In this document: positions 1-8,501 of the stretch, one piece after another
How positions within the stretch are numbered: the stretch's first letter is position 1
Layout of the letters: each line of letters begins with the position of its first letter
Source: Prado023 sp963706885
Lineage (GTDB): Bacteria; Actinomycetota; Actinomycetes; S36-B12; CAIYMF01
Length of the DNA stretch: 64,000 nt
Direction of reading: 5' to 3'
Assembly (NCBI GenBank): GCA_963706885.1
Contig: CAVPNX010000023.1
Coordinates: 25,392 to 89,391, forward strand
The notes under the pieces: model-generated
Seen by the model: only the letters and a program-made list of their open reading frames with translations
Database searches by the model: none
Told to the model about the DNA's origin: nothing
Program-made: the position numbers and the translations under genes

Positions 1-705
1 GAAGCTGTACCGGGTGAAGTCGGCGAAGTCGAGCAGCAGGTCGCGGGCGCGGTCGGGGTCGGTGCGCACGAACGACGCGATGGCGGTCAGCGAGTTGTAG
101 ACGAAGTGCGGGGAGATCTGGGCGCGCAGCACGCGCACCTCGGCCTCCGCCGAGCGTGCCCGGGTCCGGTCGAGCTCGGCGAGGTCCAGCTGGCCGGAGG
201 CGAACACCGCGACCTCCTGGACCGCACGGACCATGGCGGGCCCGGCCGGTTGGGTCGAGTAGGCCACGAGGGCGCCGATGACGATGTCGTCGGAGGTCAG
301 GGGTGCCGCGACCCCGCTGCGCATGATCTCCGAGACCTCCCGGGCCTGCTGCGAGGTCAGCACGACGACCGCCCCTGACTCCAGGGCCAGCGCGGCGTGC
401 GCCAGGGCCGCGCGCATCTGGCGCTCACCCACGCCCTCCCACGCCAGGATCTCGGCGCGATCGGCGATCGCCAGGGCATCCACCCCGAGCAGGGTGCGCA
501 GGGGCTTGGCCGCGCGCTGGGCCGACGCCGGTGTGAGCCCACCGCGCAGCCGGGGTGCGGCGAGGCTGGCCAGGTGCAGGGTGCGGTAGGTGGCCATGTC
601 GCCCTCGGACCCCAGCCGGGTCCGGCCGCGCACCGCCCGGGCGAGCAGCACTCCGAGAGCGATGGCCCCTGCGATCGCCGCGACTGCGAGCACCCAGTCA
701 CCCAC
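1..705 (-). CDS. LytS/YehU-type sensor histidine kinase (C-terminus off the left edge)
   Basis: Membrane-anchored sensor kinase of the His_kinase (PF06580) class. A GTG start at 705 opens a protein with one N-terminal membrane segment (residues 4-20), a GAF-like stretch (about 40-150) and the phospho-acceptor motif QISPHFVYNSLTAI with His at about residue 200. The ATPase domain lies beyond the window. It lies downstream of acs on the same strand. In many actinobacteria this kinase type and a LytTR regulator sit beside acs/actP, so a role in acetate control is inferred from position only. Start choice: no strong ribosome site, but the membrane helix begins at once. Confidence 0.75.
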   Translation of the reverse strand, partial: MGDWVLAVAAIAGAIALGVLLARAVRGRTRLGSEGDMATYRTLHLASLAAPRLRGGLTPASAQRAAKPLRTLLGVDALAIADRAEILAWEGVGERQMRAALAHAALALESGAVVVLTSQQAREVSEIMRSGVAAPLTSDDIVIGALVAYSTQPAGPAMVRAVQEVAVFASGQLDLAELDRTRARSAEAEVRVLRAQISPHFVYNSLTAIASFVRTDPDRARDLLLDFADFTRYSF

Positions 706-731
706 GGGCGCACGCTATCGGCCGCCCGCCG

Positions 732-776
732 CTGTGTCATGGATCCGGCCATCGGAGTGCAGGATCCATGACACAG
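732..776. repeat. Perfect 15-bp inverted repeat between acs and the sensor kinase
   Basis: CTGTGTCATGGATCC (732-746) is repeated as its exact reverse complement at 762-776 with a 15-nt spacer. It lies 24 nt after the acs stop and 27 nt before the kinase start. It could be a factor-dependent terminator or processing hairpin, since no T-run follows, or a protein-binding site. Confidence 0.7.
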
Positions 777-799
777 GGCGTGGTGTGCCGGCGGGCGGG

Positions 800-2747
800 T
801 CAGGCCGGGGCGGCGAGGCCGGCCTGGATCTGGGCCATGATCGTGGGGTCGGCCAGCGTGGTCACGTCGCCGAGGTCGCGATGCTCGGCCAGGTCGCGCA
901 GCAGGCGGCGCATGATCTTGCCCGAGCGGGTCTTCGGCAGCTCGGAGACCACCAGGATCTGGCGGGGCTTGGCGATCGGGCCGATCTCGTGGGCCACGTG
1001 CGCCCGCAGCGCGCCGACCAGGTCCGGGGTGTTCTCGACCCCCGAGCGCAGGATCACGAACGCGACGATCCCCTGCCCGGTCGTGGCATCGGCAGCCCCG
1101 ACGACCGCCGCCTCGGCGACCACCTCGTGGGAGACGAGCGCCGACTCGACCTCGGTGGTGGAGATGCGGTGCCCGGAGACGTTCATGACGTCGTCGACGC
1201 GGCCCAGAAGCCAGATGGCACCGTCCTCGTCGAGCTTGGCCCCGTCCCCGGCGAAGTAGTAGCCGTCCCAGCGCGACCAGTACGTGTCGACGTAGCGGTC
1301 GTTGTCGCCCCAGATCCCGCGCAGCATCGCCGGCCAGGGCTCGGTCAGCACCAGGTACCCACCCCCGCCGGGTCCAACGGGGTGCCCCTCGTCGTCGACG
1401 ACCGCCGCCGAGATCCCGGGCATCGGACGCATCGCCGAGCCGGGCTTGCAGGAGGTCACGCCGGGCAGCGGGCTGATCATGATCCCCCCGGTCTCGGTCT
1501 GCCACCACGTGTCCACGATGGGGCAGCGCCCGCCGCCGATGACCTCCCGGTACCACATCCACGCCTCCGGGTTGATCGGCTCGCCGACCGACCCCAGCAG
1601 CCGCAGGCTGGACAGGTCGTAGGCCGCGGGGAGGTCGTCGCCCCACTTCATGAACGTGCGGATCGCGGTGGGCGCGGTGTAGAGGATGGTCACCCGGTGC
1701 TTCTCGATGATCTCCCAGAAGCGGCCACGGTGCGGGGTGTCCGGGGTGCCCTCGTAGATCAGCTGGGTCGCGCCGTTGGCCAGCGGGCCCGTAGACGATG
1801 TAGGAGTGCCCGGTGACCCAGCCGATGTCGGCGGTGCACCAGTACACGTCGGTCTCGGGCTTGAGGTCGAACACGTTGTTGTAGGTGGAGGCCGCCTGGG
1901 TCAGGTAGCCGCCGGAGGTGTGCAGGATCCCCTTGGGCTTCCCGGTGGTGCCCGACGTGTAGAGGATGAACAGCGGGTGCTCGGAGTCGAAGGCCTGCGG
2001 GGTGTGCTCGGTCGGGTGGATCGGCATCCACTCGTGCCACCACACATCGCGACCCTCGTGCCAGTCGACGTCCTGCCCGGTGTGCTGCACGACCAGCACG
2101 TGCTCGACGCTCGGGCAGTGCTCGACGGCCTCGTCGACGGCGGGCTTGAGGGCCATCGCGGCGCCGCGCCGGTACTGGCCGTCGGCGGTGATCACCAGCT
2201 TGGCCTGGGCGTCGTCGATCCGCGAGCGCAGCGCCTCGGCGGCGAACCCGCCGAAGACCACGGAGTGGACCGCGCCGATCCGGGCGCACGCGAGCATCGC
2301 CACGACGGCCTCGGGGGTCATCGACATGTAGATCGCGACCCGGTCACCGGCGGTCACGCCGAGGGCGGTCAGCGCGTGGGCGGCCTGCGAGACCCGCGCG
2401 AGCAGGTCGGTGTAGGTGATGTGCTCGGTGTTGCCGTCCTCCCGCTCGAAGATGATCGCCGTGCGTTGGCCACGGCCCTCGGCGACGTGCCGGTCCAGGC
2501 AGTTGGCCGACACGTTCAACTGTCCGCCGACGAACCACTTCGCGAACGGGGCGTTCGACCAGTCCAGGACCTCGTCCCAGCGGCGGTCCCAGGTGAGTCG
2601 ATCGGCCTGCTCGGCCCAGAAGCCGAGCCGGTCGGCGTCGGCCTTGTCGTAGAGGGAGGGCTGGGCGTTGGCCTGGGCGGCGAACTCCGGATCCGGCGCG
2701 AAGGTCCGGTTCTCGGTGGCCAGGTTGGCGAGGGTGTCGGTGGACAT
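800..2747 (-). CDS. acs: Acetyl-CoA synthetase, frameshifted
   Basis: AMP-forming acetate-CoA ligase that activates acetate to acetyl-CoA in the cytoplasm. The ATG at 2747 follows an AGGAG ribosome site. The adenylate motif YTSGTTGKPKG and the C-terminal PKTRSGKIMRR block, which holds the regulatory acetylation lysine, are both present. Total length of about 648 residues matches the family. The reading frame breaks near 1785-1790 in GGGCCC: one extra base separates the residues expected to read IVYGPLANGA. Both halves are otherwise perfectly conserved, so a sequencing insertion is more likely than a dead gene. It lies downstream of actP on the same strand, separated by a repeat-rich spacer. 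Confidence 0.92.
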
Positions 2748-2786
2748 CGGTGATGCTCCTGTCGGCGCGGAGGGTCGGGGTGGGAG

Positions 2787-2846
2787 GCGGGGGCGTGGTG
2801 TCGGGCGCGGGGGCGTGGTGTCGGGTGCGGGGGCGTGGTGTCGGAT
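2787..2846. repeat. Three tandem copies of a 20-bp GC-rich unit
   Basis: The spacer upstream of acs (2748-3046, about 300 bp) holds no gene. It contains a 20-bp unit built on GCGGGGGCGTGGTGTCGG starting at 2787, 2807 and 2827, with only the last two bases varying, followed by an inverted-repeat element and a further G-rich stretch. Confidence 0.8.
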
Positions 2847-2848
2847 TG

Positions 2849-2918
2849 ATCCAAGATCGAGGCCCTGCTGGTGGCCCGGAAGTTGGATCAACCGCCAATC
2901 CGCGCAGCGATCTTGGAT
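2849..2918. repeat. Intergenic inverted-repeat element, CCAAGATC/GATCTTGG family, copy 1
   Basis: ATCCAAGATCG (2849-2859) is inverted exactly at 2908-2918, with an inner GGAAGTTGGATCAA segment. The same outer arms and an inverted version of the inner segment recur at 8306-8406, so this is a dispersed repeat rather than a one-off hairpin. It lies between actP and acs, where it could end or weaken transcription. Confidence 0.6.
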
Positions 2919-3046
2919 GAAACCGGGAAGTGGGCGGGGGCGGGGGGCGTGGGGCGTCGTGGGCGTGGTGTGGGGCGTGGGCGTGGGGGGTGTGGGCCGT
3001 CCGGGCGCCGGGGCAGCTGGCTCGCCGACGCCCGGACGGCTGTCAT

Positions 3047-4654
3047 TCAGTGCACCGCGACGGACTTCTCGGCCCCGGCCCCGGTCAGGGAGCGGACCTC
3101 CATCTCGGCGTACTTGGCCTTGTTCGGCTTCTCCTTGTCGGTCACCGCGCCGAGCCAGCCCAGGAAGAAGGCCAGCGGGATGGACACGAGTCCCGGGTTG
3201 TCCAGGGGGAACCAGGAGAAGTCCACGCCCTGGATCATCGAGGCGCTCCTGCCGGTGACCTCGTCGACGGGCTTGCCGGAGACCACGGGCGAGAAGATGA
3301 TCAGCCCGACGGAGGCGATGAGCCCGCCGTAGATGCTCCACAGTGCGCCGCGGGTGGTGAAGTTCTTCCAGAACAGGGAGTACAGGATCGTCGGGAGGTT
3401 GGCCGAGGCCGCGACCGCGAACGCCAGCGCGACCAGGAATGCGATGTTCTGGTCCTTGGCGAGGATTCCGCCCACGATGGCGACCAGGCCGATCACCACG
3501 GCCGAGATCCGGGCCACCCGGACCTCCTTGTCCGCAGCGACGTCGCCCTTCTTGATGACGTTGGCGTACACGTCATGGGCGAAGGAGGCGCTGGCCGTGA
3601 TCGTCAGCCCTGCGACGACGGCCAGGATCGTGGCGAAGGCCACCGCGGAGATGAAGCCCAGCAGCAGGGTGCCACCCAGCTCGTAGGCCAGCAGTGGTGC
3701 CGCGGAGTTGGCCTTGCCGGGAGCCGTCAGGATGTTCTCCGGACCGACCATCGCCGCCGCGCCGTAGCCCAGGACCAGGCTGAACAGGTAGAACATCCCG
3801 ATCAGGGCGATGGCCCAGACGACGGACTTGCGGGCGTCCTTGGCCGTCGGCACGGTGTAGAAGCGCATCAGCACGTGCGGCAGGCCAGCGGTGCCCAGGA
3901 CCAGCGCCATGGCCAACGAGATGAAGTCGACCTTCGTCAACGTGCTCTTGCCGTACTTGGCGCCCGGCTCGAGGAGCTTGTCACCCAGAGGGCTGTTGTC
4001 GGCGGCGGCACCCATCACGTTCGACAGGGAGAAGCCGTACTTGCTCAGCACCCAGAACGTCATGAGGGCAGCACCGGAGATCAGCAGGACCGCCTTGATG
4101 ATCTGCACCCAGGTGGTGCCCTTCATCCCGCCGACGAGCACGTAGACGATCATCAGCAGGCCGACGATCGCGATGGTGATCGACTGGCCGATCCCGCTGT
4201 TGATGCCCATCAGGAGGCTGACCAGCCCACCCGCACCGGCCATCTGGGCGAGCAGGTAGAAGAACGAGACGGCCAGCGTGGAGATCGCTGCAGCGGTGCG
4301 CACCGGGCGCTGGCGCATCCGGAAGGCCAGCACGTCGGCCATCGTGAACTTCCCGGTGTTGCGCAGCAGCTCGGCGACCAGCAGCAGCGCGACCAGCCAC
4401 GCCACGAGGAACCCGATGGAGTACAGGAAGCCGTCGAAGCCGGTCAGGGCGATGGCCCCGGTGATGCCCAGGAAGCTCGCCGCGGAGAGGTAGTCCCCGG
4501 CGATGGCGGTGCCGTTCTGGCCGCCGGTGAAGGACCGACCGCCGGTGTAGTAGTCGGTGGCGGTCGTGTTGGACTTCGAGGCGCGGATGACGATGATCAT
4601 CGTGACGGCGACGAACGCCAGGAAGATCGCCATGTTGACCACCGGGCTGCCCAC
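3047..4654 (-). CDS. actP: Cation/acetate symporter ActP (SSS family)
   Basis: Sodium-solute-symporter family permease that imports acetate with a cation. About 535 residues with roughly 13 hydrophobic segments and the sequence TDYYTGGRSF near the N-terminus, typical of ActP. The open frame begins at a GTG (4654) without a ribosome site. An ATG at 4694 overlaps the stop of the preceding DUF485 gene (ATGA) in a different frame. Removing one C from the CCC near 4668 would join that ATG to this frame and give a normal ActP N-terminus, so the true start is probably 4694 with a one-base error. Gene order DUF485-actP is the usual one (yjcH-actP). Confidence 0.9.
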   Translation of the reverse strand: MGSPVVNMAIFLAFVAVTMIIVIRASKSNTTATDYYTGGRSFTGGQNGTAIAGDYLSAASFLGITGAIALTGFDGFLYSIGFLVAWLVALLLVAELLRNTGKFTMADVLAFRMRQRPVRTAAAISTLAVSFFYLLAQMAGAGGLVSLLMGINSGIGQSITIAIVGLLMIVYVLVGGMKGTTWVQIIKAVLLISGAALMTFWVLSKYGFSLSNVMGAAADNSPLGDKLLEPGAKYGKSTLTKVDFISLAMALVLGTAGLPHVLMRFYTVPTAKDARKSVVWAIALIGMFYLFSLVLGYGAAAMVGPENILTAPGKANSAAPLLAYELGGTLLLGFISAVAFATILAVVAGLTITASASFAHDVYANVIKKGDVAADKEVRVARISAVVIGLVAIVGGILAKDQNIAFLVALAFAVAASANLPTILYSLFWKNFTTRGALWSIYGGLIASVGLIIFSPVVSGKPVDEVTGRSASMIQGVDFSWFPLDNPGLVSIPLAFFLGWLGAVTDKEKPNKAKYAEMEVRSLTGAGAEKSVAVH

Positions 4655-4690
4655 GGTCGTGGTCGACAGGGTCGGGAACGGCTGTGGTGA

Positions 4691-5065
4691 TCATGCGAGG
4701 CCCTCCATCTCGTCGCGGATCTCGGTCGCCAGCGGGTCGAGGCGGTTGTTGGCGTGGCGGACGTAGAGGAAGGTGATCAACGCGGTCGAGACGAACTGCA
4801 GCAGGCCGAAGATGACGCCGATGTTGATGTTGCCGACGACCTCGGTGGCCATCCACTCCGGCGCGAAGACCGCGGCGAACACGAACATGAAGTACCAGAC
4901 GAGGAAGGCGGCGGTCATCGGGAAGGCGAAGCCCCGGTAGCGGCTGCGCAGCTCGATGAACTGCGGGCTGGTCTGCGCCCGCGAGTACGCCTCAGGATCC
5001 GGGACGCCCCCGGTTCCCTGCGGCGGCGGCCCCTGGCGCGGGGGCCCCTGGAGATCACTGGTCAT
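4691..5065 (-). CDS. DUF485 membrane protein (YjcH-like), partner of ActP
   Basis: Small inner-membrane protein of 124 residues. A proline-rich cytoplasmic start is followed by two membrane segments (about 50-72 and 83-105), the DUF485 layout. The family is nearly always encoded just upstream of the acetate symporter and is thought to act with it. The start at 5065 has a strong AGGAGG seven nt upstream. Its TGA overlaps an ATG that probably starts actP, implying translational coupling. The 256 bp upstream hold the likely operon promoter; a TACGTT -10-like box is visible there but no convincing -35. Confidence 0.88.
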   Translation of the reverse strand: MTSDLQGPPRQGPPPQGTGGVPDPEAYSRAQTSPQFIELRSRYRGFAFPMTAAFLVWYFMFVFAAVFAPEWMATEVVGNINIGVIFGLLQFVSTALITFLYVRHANNRLDPLATEIRDEMEGLA

Positions 5066-5321
5066 CGTGCTGCCTCCTGGTATGTGCTCGCCGGACCGGC
5101 TGGCCCGGGCCTTGGTTGTGCCCGGTGTGGGTGGCGTGAACGTAGGGCAGCCGGGACGTGGCCGGGAACAGCTGCGGGCCTGCCTGCGGTGAGCGGGAGG
5201 TGGCCCTCGACCAGAGGTCAGCCGGTGTGCGACGAACGGTCGTCACGCCCGACGAGCGGTGGCATGCGGATCGGCCACGGGAGCGGGGAGGTTGCCCGTG
5301 TGCGGCGCGGCCAGCGAGCTC

Positions 5322-6059
5322 TCAGTCGTGGTCCTTCGCGGGGCTGCGGCCCTCGGGCATCATCAGGATCGCGGCGACGAGGAAGCACGCCGCCCCGAGG
5401 AACGTCCCGGCGTTGGCCCACGTCGCACTGACCATCTGGCCGTCCGGGTCGACATAGGCGCCGATCGCGGAGATCCCGAAGAAGACCGAGCCCCACATGT
5501 TGAGGGCGGTGATGTGCCAGTCGCGCTTGCCTGGCCGCCAGGAGAACCAGCGGTGGCCGGCCTCCGCGAAGGCGATCGCCGAGGACACCAGGAAGCACAC
5601 CGACCCGAACGCGTCCGGCCGCCACACGTACTGCTCGGCCTCGGGCCGGGTGAGGCTGGCCAGGGCAGCGAACGTGGTCACGTTGAAGAACAGGGTCCCG
5701 ACGAGTTGGATCGCCGTGGCCCAGAACCCCATCAGCTGGGGCGTCCAGCCCACCCAGCGCCGTCCGCCGACACGCACGACCTGCATGTAGCTCAGGTAGG
5801 ACGCCGTGGTGAAGAAGACCGATCCGACGAAGAACGTGACGTCGGTGGCGGTCGTCCCCACGGCATCCTCGAACGCCGGGATCGGGCCCACCAGGAAGCA
5901 GGTCGAACCGATGGCGAAGAGCAGGCCGATCCACCACGTGAGTCCCCGGGAGGCCTCGTCGGCCTTGCGATGCCGACGTGCCGACCACTCGATGATCCGC
6001 CCGTCAGCTGCCCGGTAGTGCACCCGCGTCACGAAGGGCCGTGGGCCCGTGACGACCAC
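5322..6059 (-). CDS. Multi-spanning membrane protein, YrhK-domain-like
   Basis: Integral membrane protein of 245 residues with about six hydrophobic segments and two similar halves, each with tryptophan-rich loops such as WRPDAFGSVCFLVSS. This resembles YrhK-type proteins, whose function is unknown. A GTG start at 6059 lies 54 nt after the gadB stop in the same frame and on the same strand, so the two are likely co-transcribed. By analogy with acid-resistance loci, where a transporter accompanies glutamate decarboxylase, a membrane role in acid or GABA handling is possible, but no known antiporter signature is present. Confidence 0.6.
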   Translation of the reverse strand: MVVTGPRPFVTRVHYRAADGRIIEWSARRHRKADEASRGLTWWIGLLFAIGSTCFLVGPIPAFEDAVGTTATDVTFFVGSVFFTTASYLSYMQVVRVGGRRWVGWTPQLMGFWATAIQLVGTLFFNVTTFAALASLTRPEAEQYVWRPDAFGSVCFLVSSAIAFAEAGHRWFSWRPGKRDWHITALNMWGSVFFGISAIGAYVDPDGQMVSATWANAGTFLGAACFLVAAILMMPEGRSPAKDHD

Positions 6060-6113
6060 GTCGGTGGCGTCGGGAGGGACCTCGACGGGCAGGATCGTGC
6101 GCCTGCTGTGGGC

Positions 6114-7508
6114 TCAATGCCGGAACGAGTCCGTGTGGCTCGGGTCGGGCGGCAGCGTCGCCGGGAGGCCCTCGAGGTAGTCGGTGGCCCGGCGCAGGTC
6201 CGCGAGGAACAGGTCGGCCAGGTCGCGGCCGAAGCCGTTGCGCACGACCACCCGCAGCCCGGACAGGTCGGTCAGCGGCTCGGGCAGCGAGTAGGCCGGT
6301 ACCTGCCAGCCGCGCTCGCGCAGCTTCGCTGACACGTCGTAGACGGTGTAGTTGGTGACCTCGGGCTTGAGCCGGAAGAAGAACACCGGCAGCTCGGAGC
6401 CGTCCGAGAGCAGCTCGTAGGGCCCCATCTTCGCGATCTCTGCCGAGGTGTAGAGCGCGGTGTCGCGGCAGGCCTGCTGGATCGCGCGGAAGCCCTCGTG
6501 GCCCAGGCGGATGAAGTTGTAGTACTGGGCGATCACCTGTCCGCCGGGCCTGGAGAAGTTCAGCGCGAACGTCGGCATGTCGCCGCCGAGGTAGTTGACG
6601 TGGAAGATCAGGTCCTCGGGCAGGTCCTCGGGCGTGCGCCAGATGACCCAGCCGACGCCGGGGTAGACCAGGCCGTACTTGTGGCCCGAGGAGTTGATCG
6701 AGCGGACGCGGGGCACCCGGAAGTCCCACTCGAGGTCGGGGTCGATGAACGGGGCGACGAACCCTCCCGACGCGGCGTCCACGTGCACCGGCACGTCGGG
6801 ACCGCCTGAGGCGGCCAGTGCATCGAGGGCGTCGGCGATCTCCTTGACCGGCTCGTAGGAGCCGTCGAACGTGGAGCCGAGGATGGCCACGACGCCGATC
6901 GTGTTCTCGTCGACGAGCTTCAGCGCCTCCTCGGCGTTGAGCTGCAGCCGGCCCTCCGCGATGGGGGCGTAGCGGGGCTCGACGTCCCAGTACCGGCAGA
7001 ACTTCTCCCACACGACCTGCACGTTGATCCCCATGACGAGGTTCGGTCGGTCGGTGGCGAGCCCCGCCGCCTCTCGGCGCTGGCGCCAGCGCCACTTCAG
7101 GGCCAGCCCCCCGAGCATGACCGCCTCGCTGGAGCCCGTCGTGGAGGTCCCGGTGGCCTGCTCGTGGCTCGGCGAGCTCCACAGGTTCGACAGGATCTTC
7201 ACGCAGCGGGCCTCGATCTCGGCCGTCTGCGGGTACTCGTCCTTGTCGATCATGTTCTTGTCCAGCGTCTCGGCCATCAGCCGGTCGGCCTCCTCGTCCA
7301 TGAACGTCGTGACGAAGGTCGCGAGGTTCTGCCGTGAGTTGCCGTCGAGCATGAGCTCGTCGTGGAGCAGCCGGTACGCCACCCGGGGGTCCATGCCGTC
7401 GGCGGGCAGGGCGTCCTTGGGGATCCCGGCCAGCTCGTTGGGCCGGGCATAGACGGGGGCGATCGAAAGACGCTCGAGCTCGAGGAATTCCTTGGAGTGG
7501 ATGGCCAT
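6114..7508 (-). CDS. gadB: Glutamate decarboxylase
   Basis: PLP-dependent enzyme converting glutamate to GABA and CO2, consuming a proton. 464 residues, the usual size. The PLP lysine lies in SINSSGHKYGLVYPGVGW (codons near 6680). Group II decarboxylase landmarks GSSEAVMLGGLALKWRWR and the C-terminal region are intact. The ATG at 7508 has only a weak ribosome site. It is followed closely by a membrane protein gene. It may serve acid tolerance or GABA metabolism; no GABA transaminase or known GABA antiporter is in the window. Confidence 0.95.
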   Translation of the reverse strand: MAIHSKEFLELERLSIAPVYARPNELAGIPKDALPADGMDPRVAYRLLHDELMLDGNSRQNLATFVTTFMDEEADRLMAETLDKNMIDKDEYPQTAEIEARCVKILSNLWSSPSHEQATGTSTTGSSEAVMLGGLALKWRWRQRREAAGLATDRPNLVMGINVQVVWEKFCRYWDVEPRYAPIAEGRLQLNAEEALKLVDENTIGVVAILGSTFDGSYEPVKEIADALDALAASGGPDVPVHVDAASGGFVAPFIDPDLEWDFRVPRVRSINSSGHKYGLVYPGVGWVIWRTPEDLPEDLIFHVNYLGGDMPTFALNFSRPGGQVIAQYYNFIRLGHEGFRAIQQACRDTALYTSAEIAKMGPYELLSDGSELPVFFFRLKPEVTNYTVYDVSAKLRERGWQVPAYSLPEPLTDLSGLRVVVRNGFGRDLADLFLADLRRATDYLEGLPATLPPDPSHTDSFRH

Positions 7509-7567
7509 GGGTCACGCTAGTCGTCCGACGACGTGCACGGAAGGTCACGGCGAACAGCCCGCGGCCT

Positions 7568-8254
7568 TCACAGGTGCTTCGTGGCCTCGCGGATCGACAG
7601 TCCCGACATCTGCGCCCGGTGGGCCGCGACGAACGCCCGGACCTCGTCGGGGTGGGTCCGGGCTGCGTCGCGCAGGCCCCAGCCGATCCCCTTGCGCATG
7701 AAGAAGTCCCGGTCGGCGAGGTTGGCCTCGCACGCGGCGAACAGCAGCTCGAGGTCGACGGCGTCGCGGCGGCCGACCTGGAACACCAGCGCGATCCGAC
7801 GCGCCCAGAGCTGCTCGTCGGTGGCCCACGTGGCCACCTCGCGGTCCCACGCTCGGTGCCGGAGGCCGGTGCGCCCGATCAGGGTCGACCAGGCGTCCAC
7901 GGTGTCCCACCAGGGGCGTTCGAGGGCCAGCCGGCGCAGGTCCCACAGGCTCGTCTCCGGCAGGGCGCTCCGGTGGCGGGCGACCAGGTCGACCGCGACG
8001 TAGGCGAACTCGCGCTCCGGCTCGGCGACGAGTGCGCGTGCGGCGGCCAGCAGGTCGCTCGCCTGCGGGCCGGGGTCGAACGCGCGGATCCAGTCCCGGG
8101 TGGCCGCGCGGCGGGCCGGTGTGGTCACGCCCAGGTAGGGCGCGATCCCCTTCATGTACGCGGCCATCGCCGGGGCGCGCTCCGGCTCGGCGACGGCCGT
8201 GAGCATCGGACGCACCAGGTCGGCCACGCGACCCGGATCGAGGGCAGCACCCAC
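7568..8254 (-). CDS. DNA alkylation repair protein (AlkD-like HEAT repeats)
   Basis: About 228 residues resembling the AlkC/AlkD DNA glycosylase family, all-helical HEAT-like repeat proteins that remove alkylated bases. Visible family features are AAYMKGIAPYLGV near the start, the RPWWDTVDAWS segment mid-protein and GIGWGLRDAARTHPDEV near the end, which carries aromatic and acidic residues of the DNA-binding concave face. I chose the GTG at 8254 because homologues start about 25 residues before AAYMKG; the frame stays open further upstream into repeat DNA. It stands alone on the minus strand after gadB. Confidence 0.8.
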   Translation of the reverse strand: MGAALDPGRVADLVRPMLTAVAEPERAPAMAAYMKGIAPYLGVTTPARRAATRDWIRAFDPGPQASDLLAAARALVAEPEREFAYVAVDLVARHRSALPETSLWDLRRLALERPWWDTVDAWSTLIGRTGLRHRAWDREVATWATDEQLWARRIALVFQVGRRDAVDLELLFAACEANLADRDFFMRKGIGWGLRDAARTHPDEVRAFVAAHRAQMSGLSIREATKHL

Positions 8255-8305
8255 GATCCCGATGCTGCCACGGGCCCACAGCGCCACGCCCACCACAGGG
8301 CGTCC

Positions 8306-8406
8306 CCAAGATCCCGATTCGATCCAACTTCGGGGCCGAACGCCGGCCCGAGACTTGGAGCGAACCGCGCAGAGCGCCCGGGACTTGGAGCGAACCGCGA
8401 TCTTGG
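8306..8406. repeat. Intergenic repeat element, CCAAGATC/GATCTTGG family, copy 2
   Basis: CCAAGATC (8306-8313) is inverted at 8399-8406. Inside lie an inverted relative of the inner segment of the copy at 2849-2918 (GATCCAACTTCGGGG) and two exact copies of GACTTGGAGCGAACCGCG, 30 bp apart (8352-8369 and 8382-8399). It sits in the divergent gap between the AlkD-like gene and the M13 peptidase gene. Confidence 0.6.
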
Positions 8407-8501
8407 CGGGCGGCGGGGGTGGGCCGGGGATGGCAGACTCACTCTCCTGACCGTGGGCCCGCAACTCCGGCGCCCGACACCGCACCAGCACAGGAGCTGA
8501 C

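Noticed and set aside
5227..5246. Near-palindrome GTGCGACGAACGGTCGTCAC (minus strand) upstream of the DUF485/actP operon
   Set aside because: Core arms are only 5 bp and it is over 150 bp from the start codon; not enough to call a regulator site.
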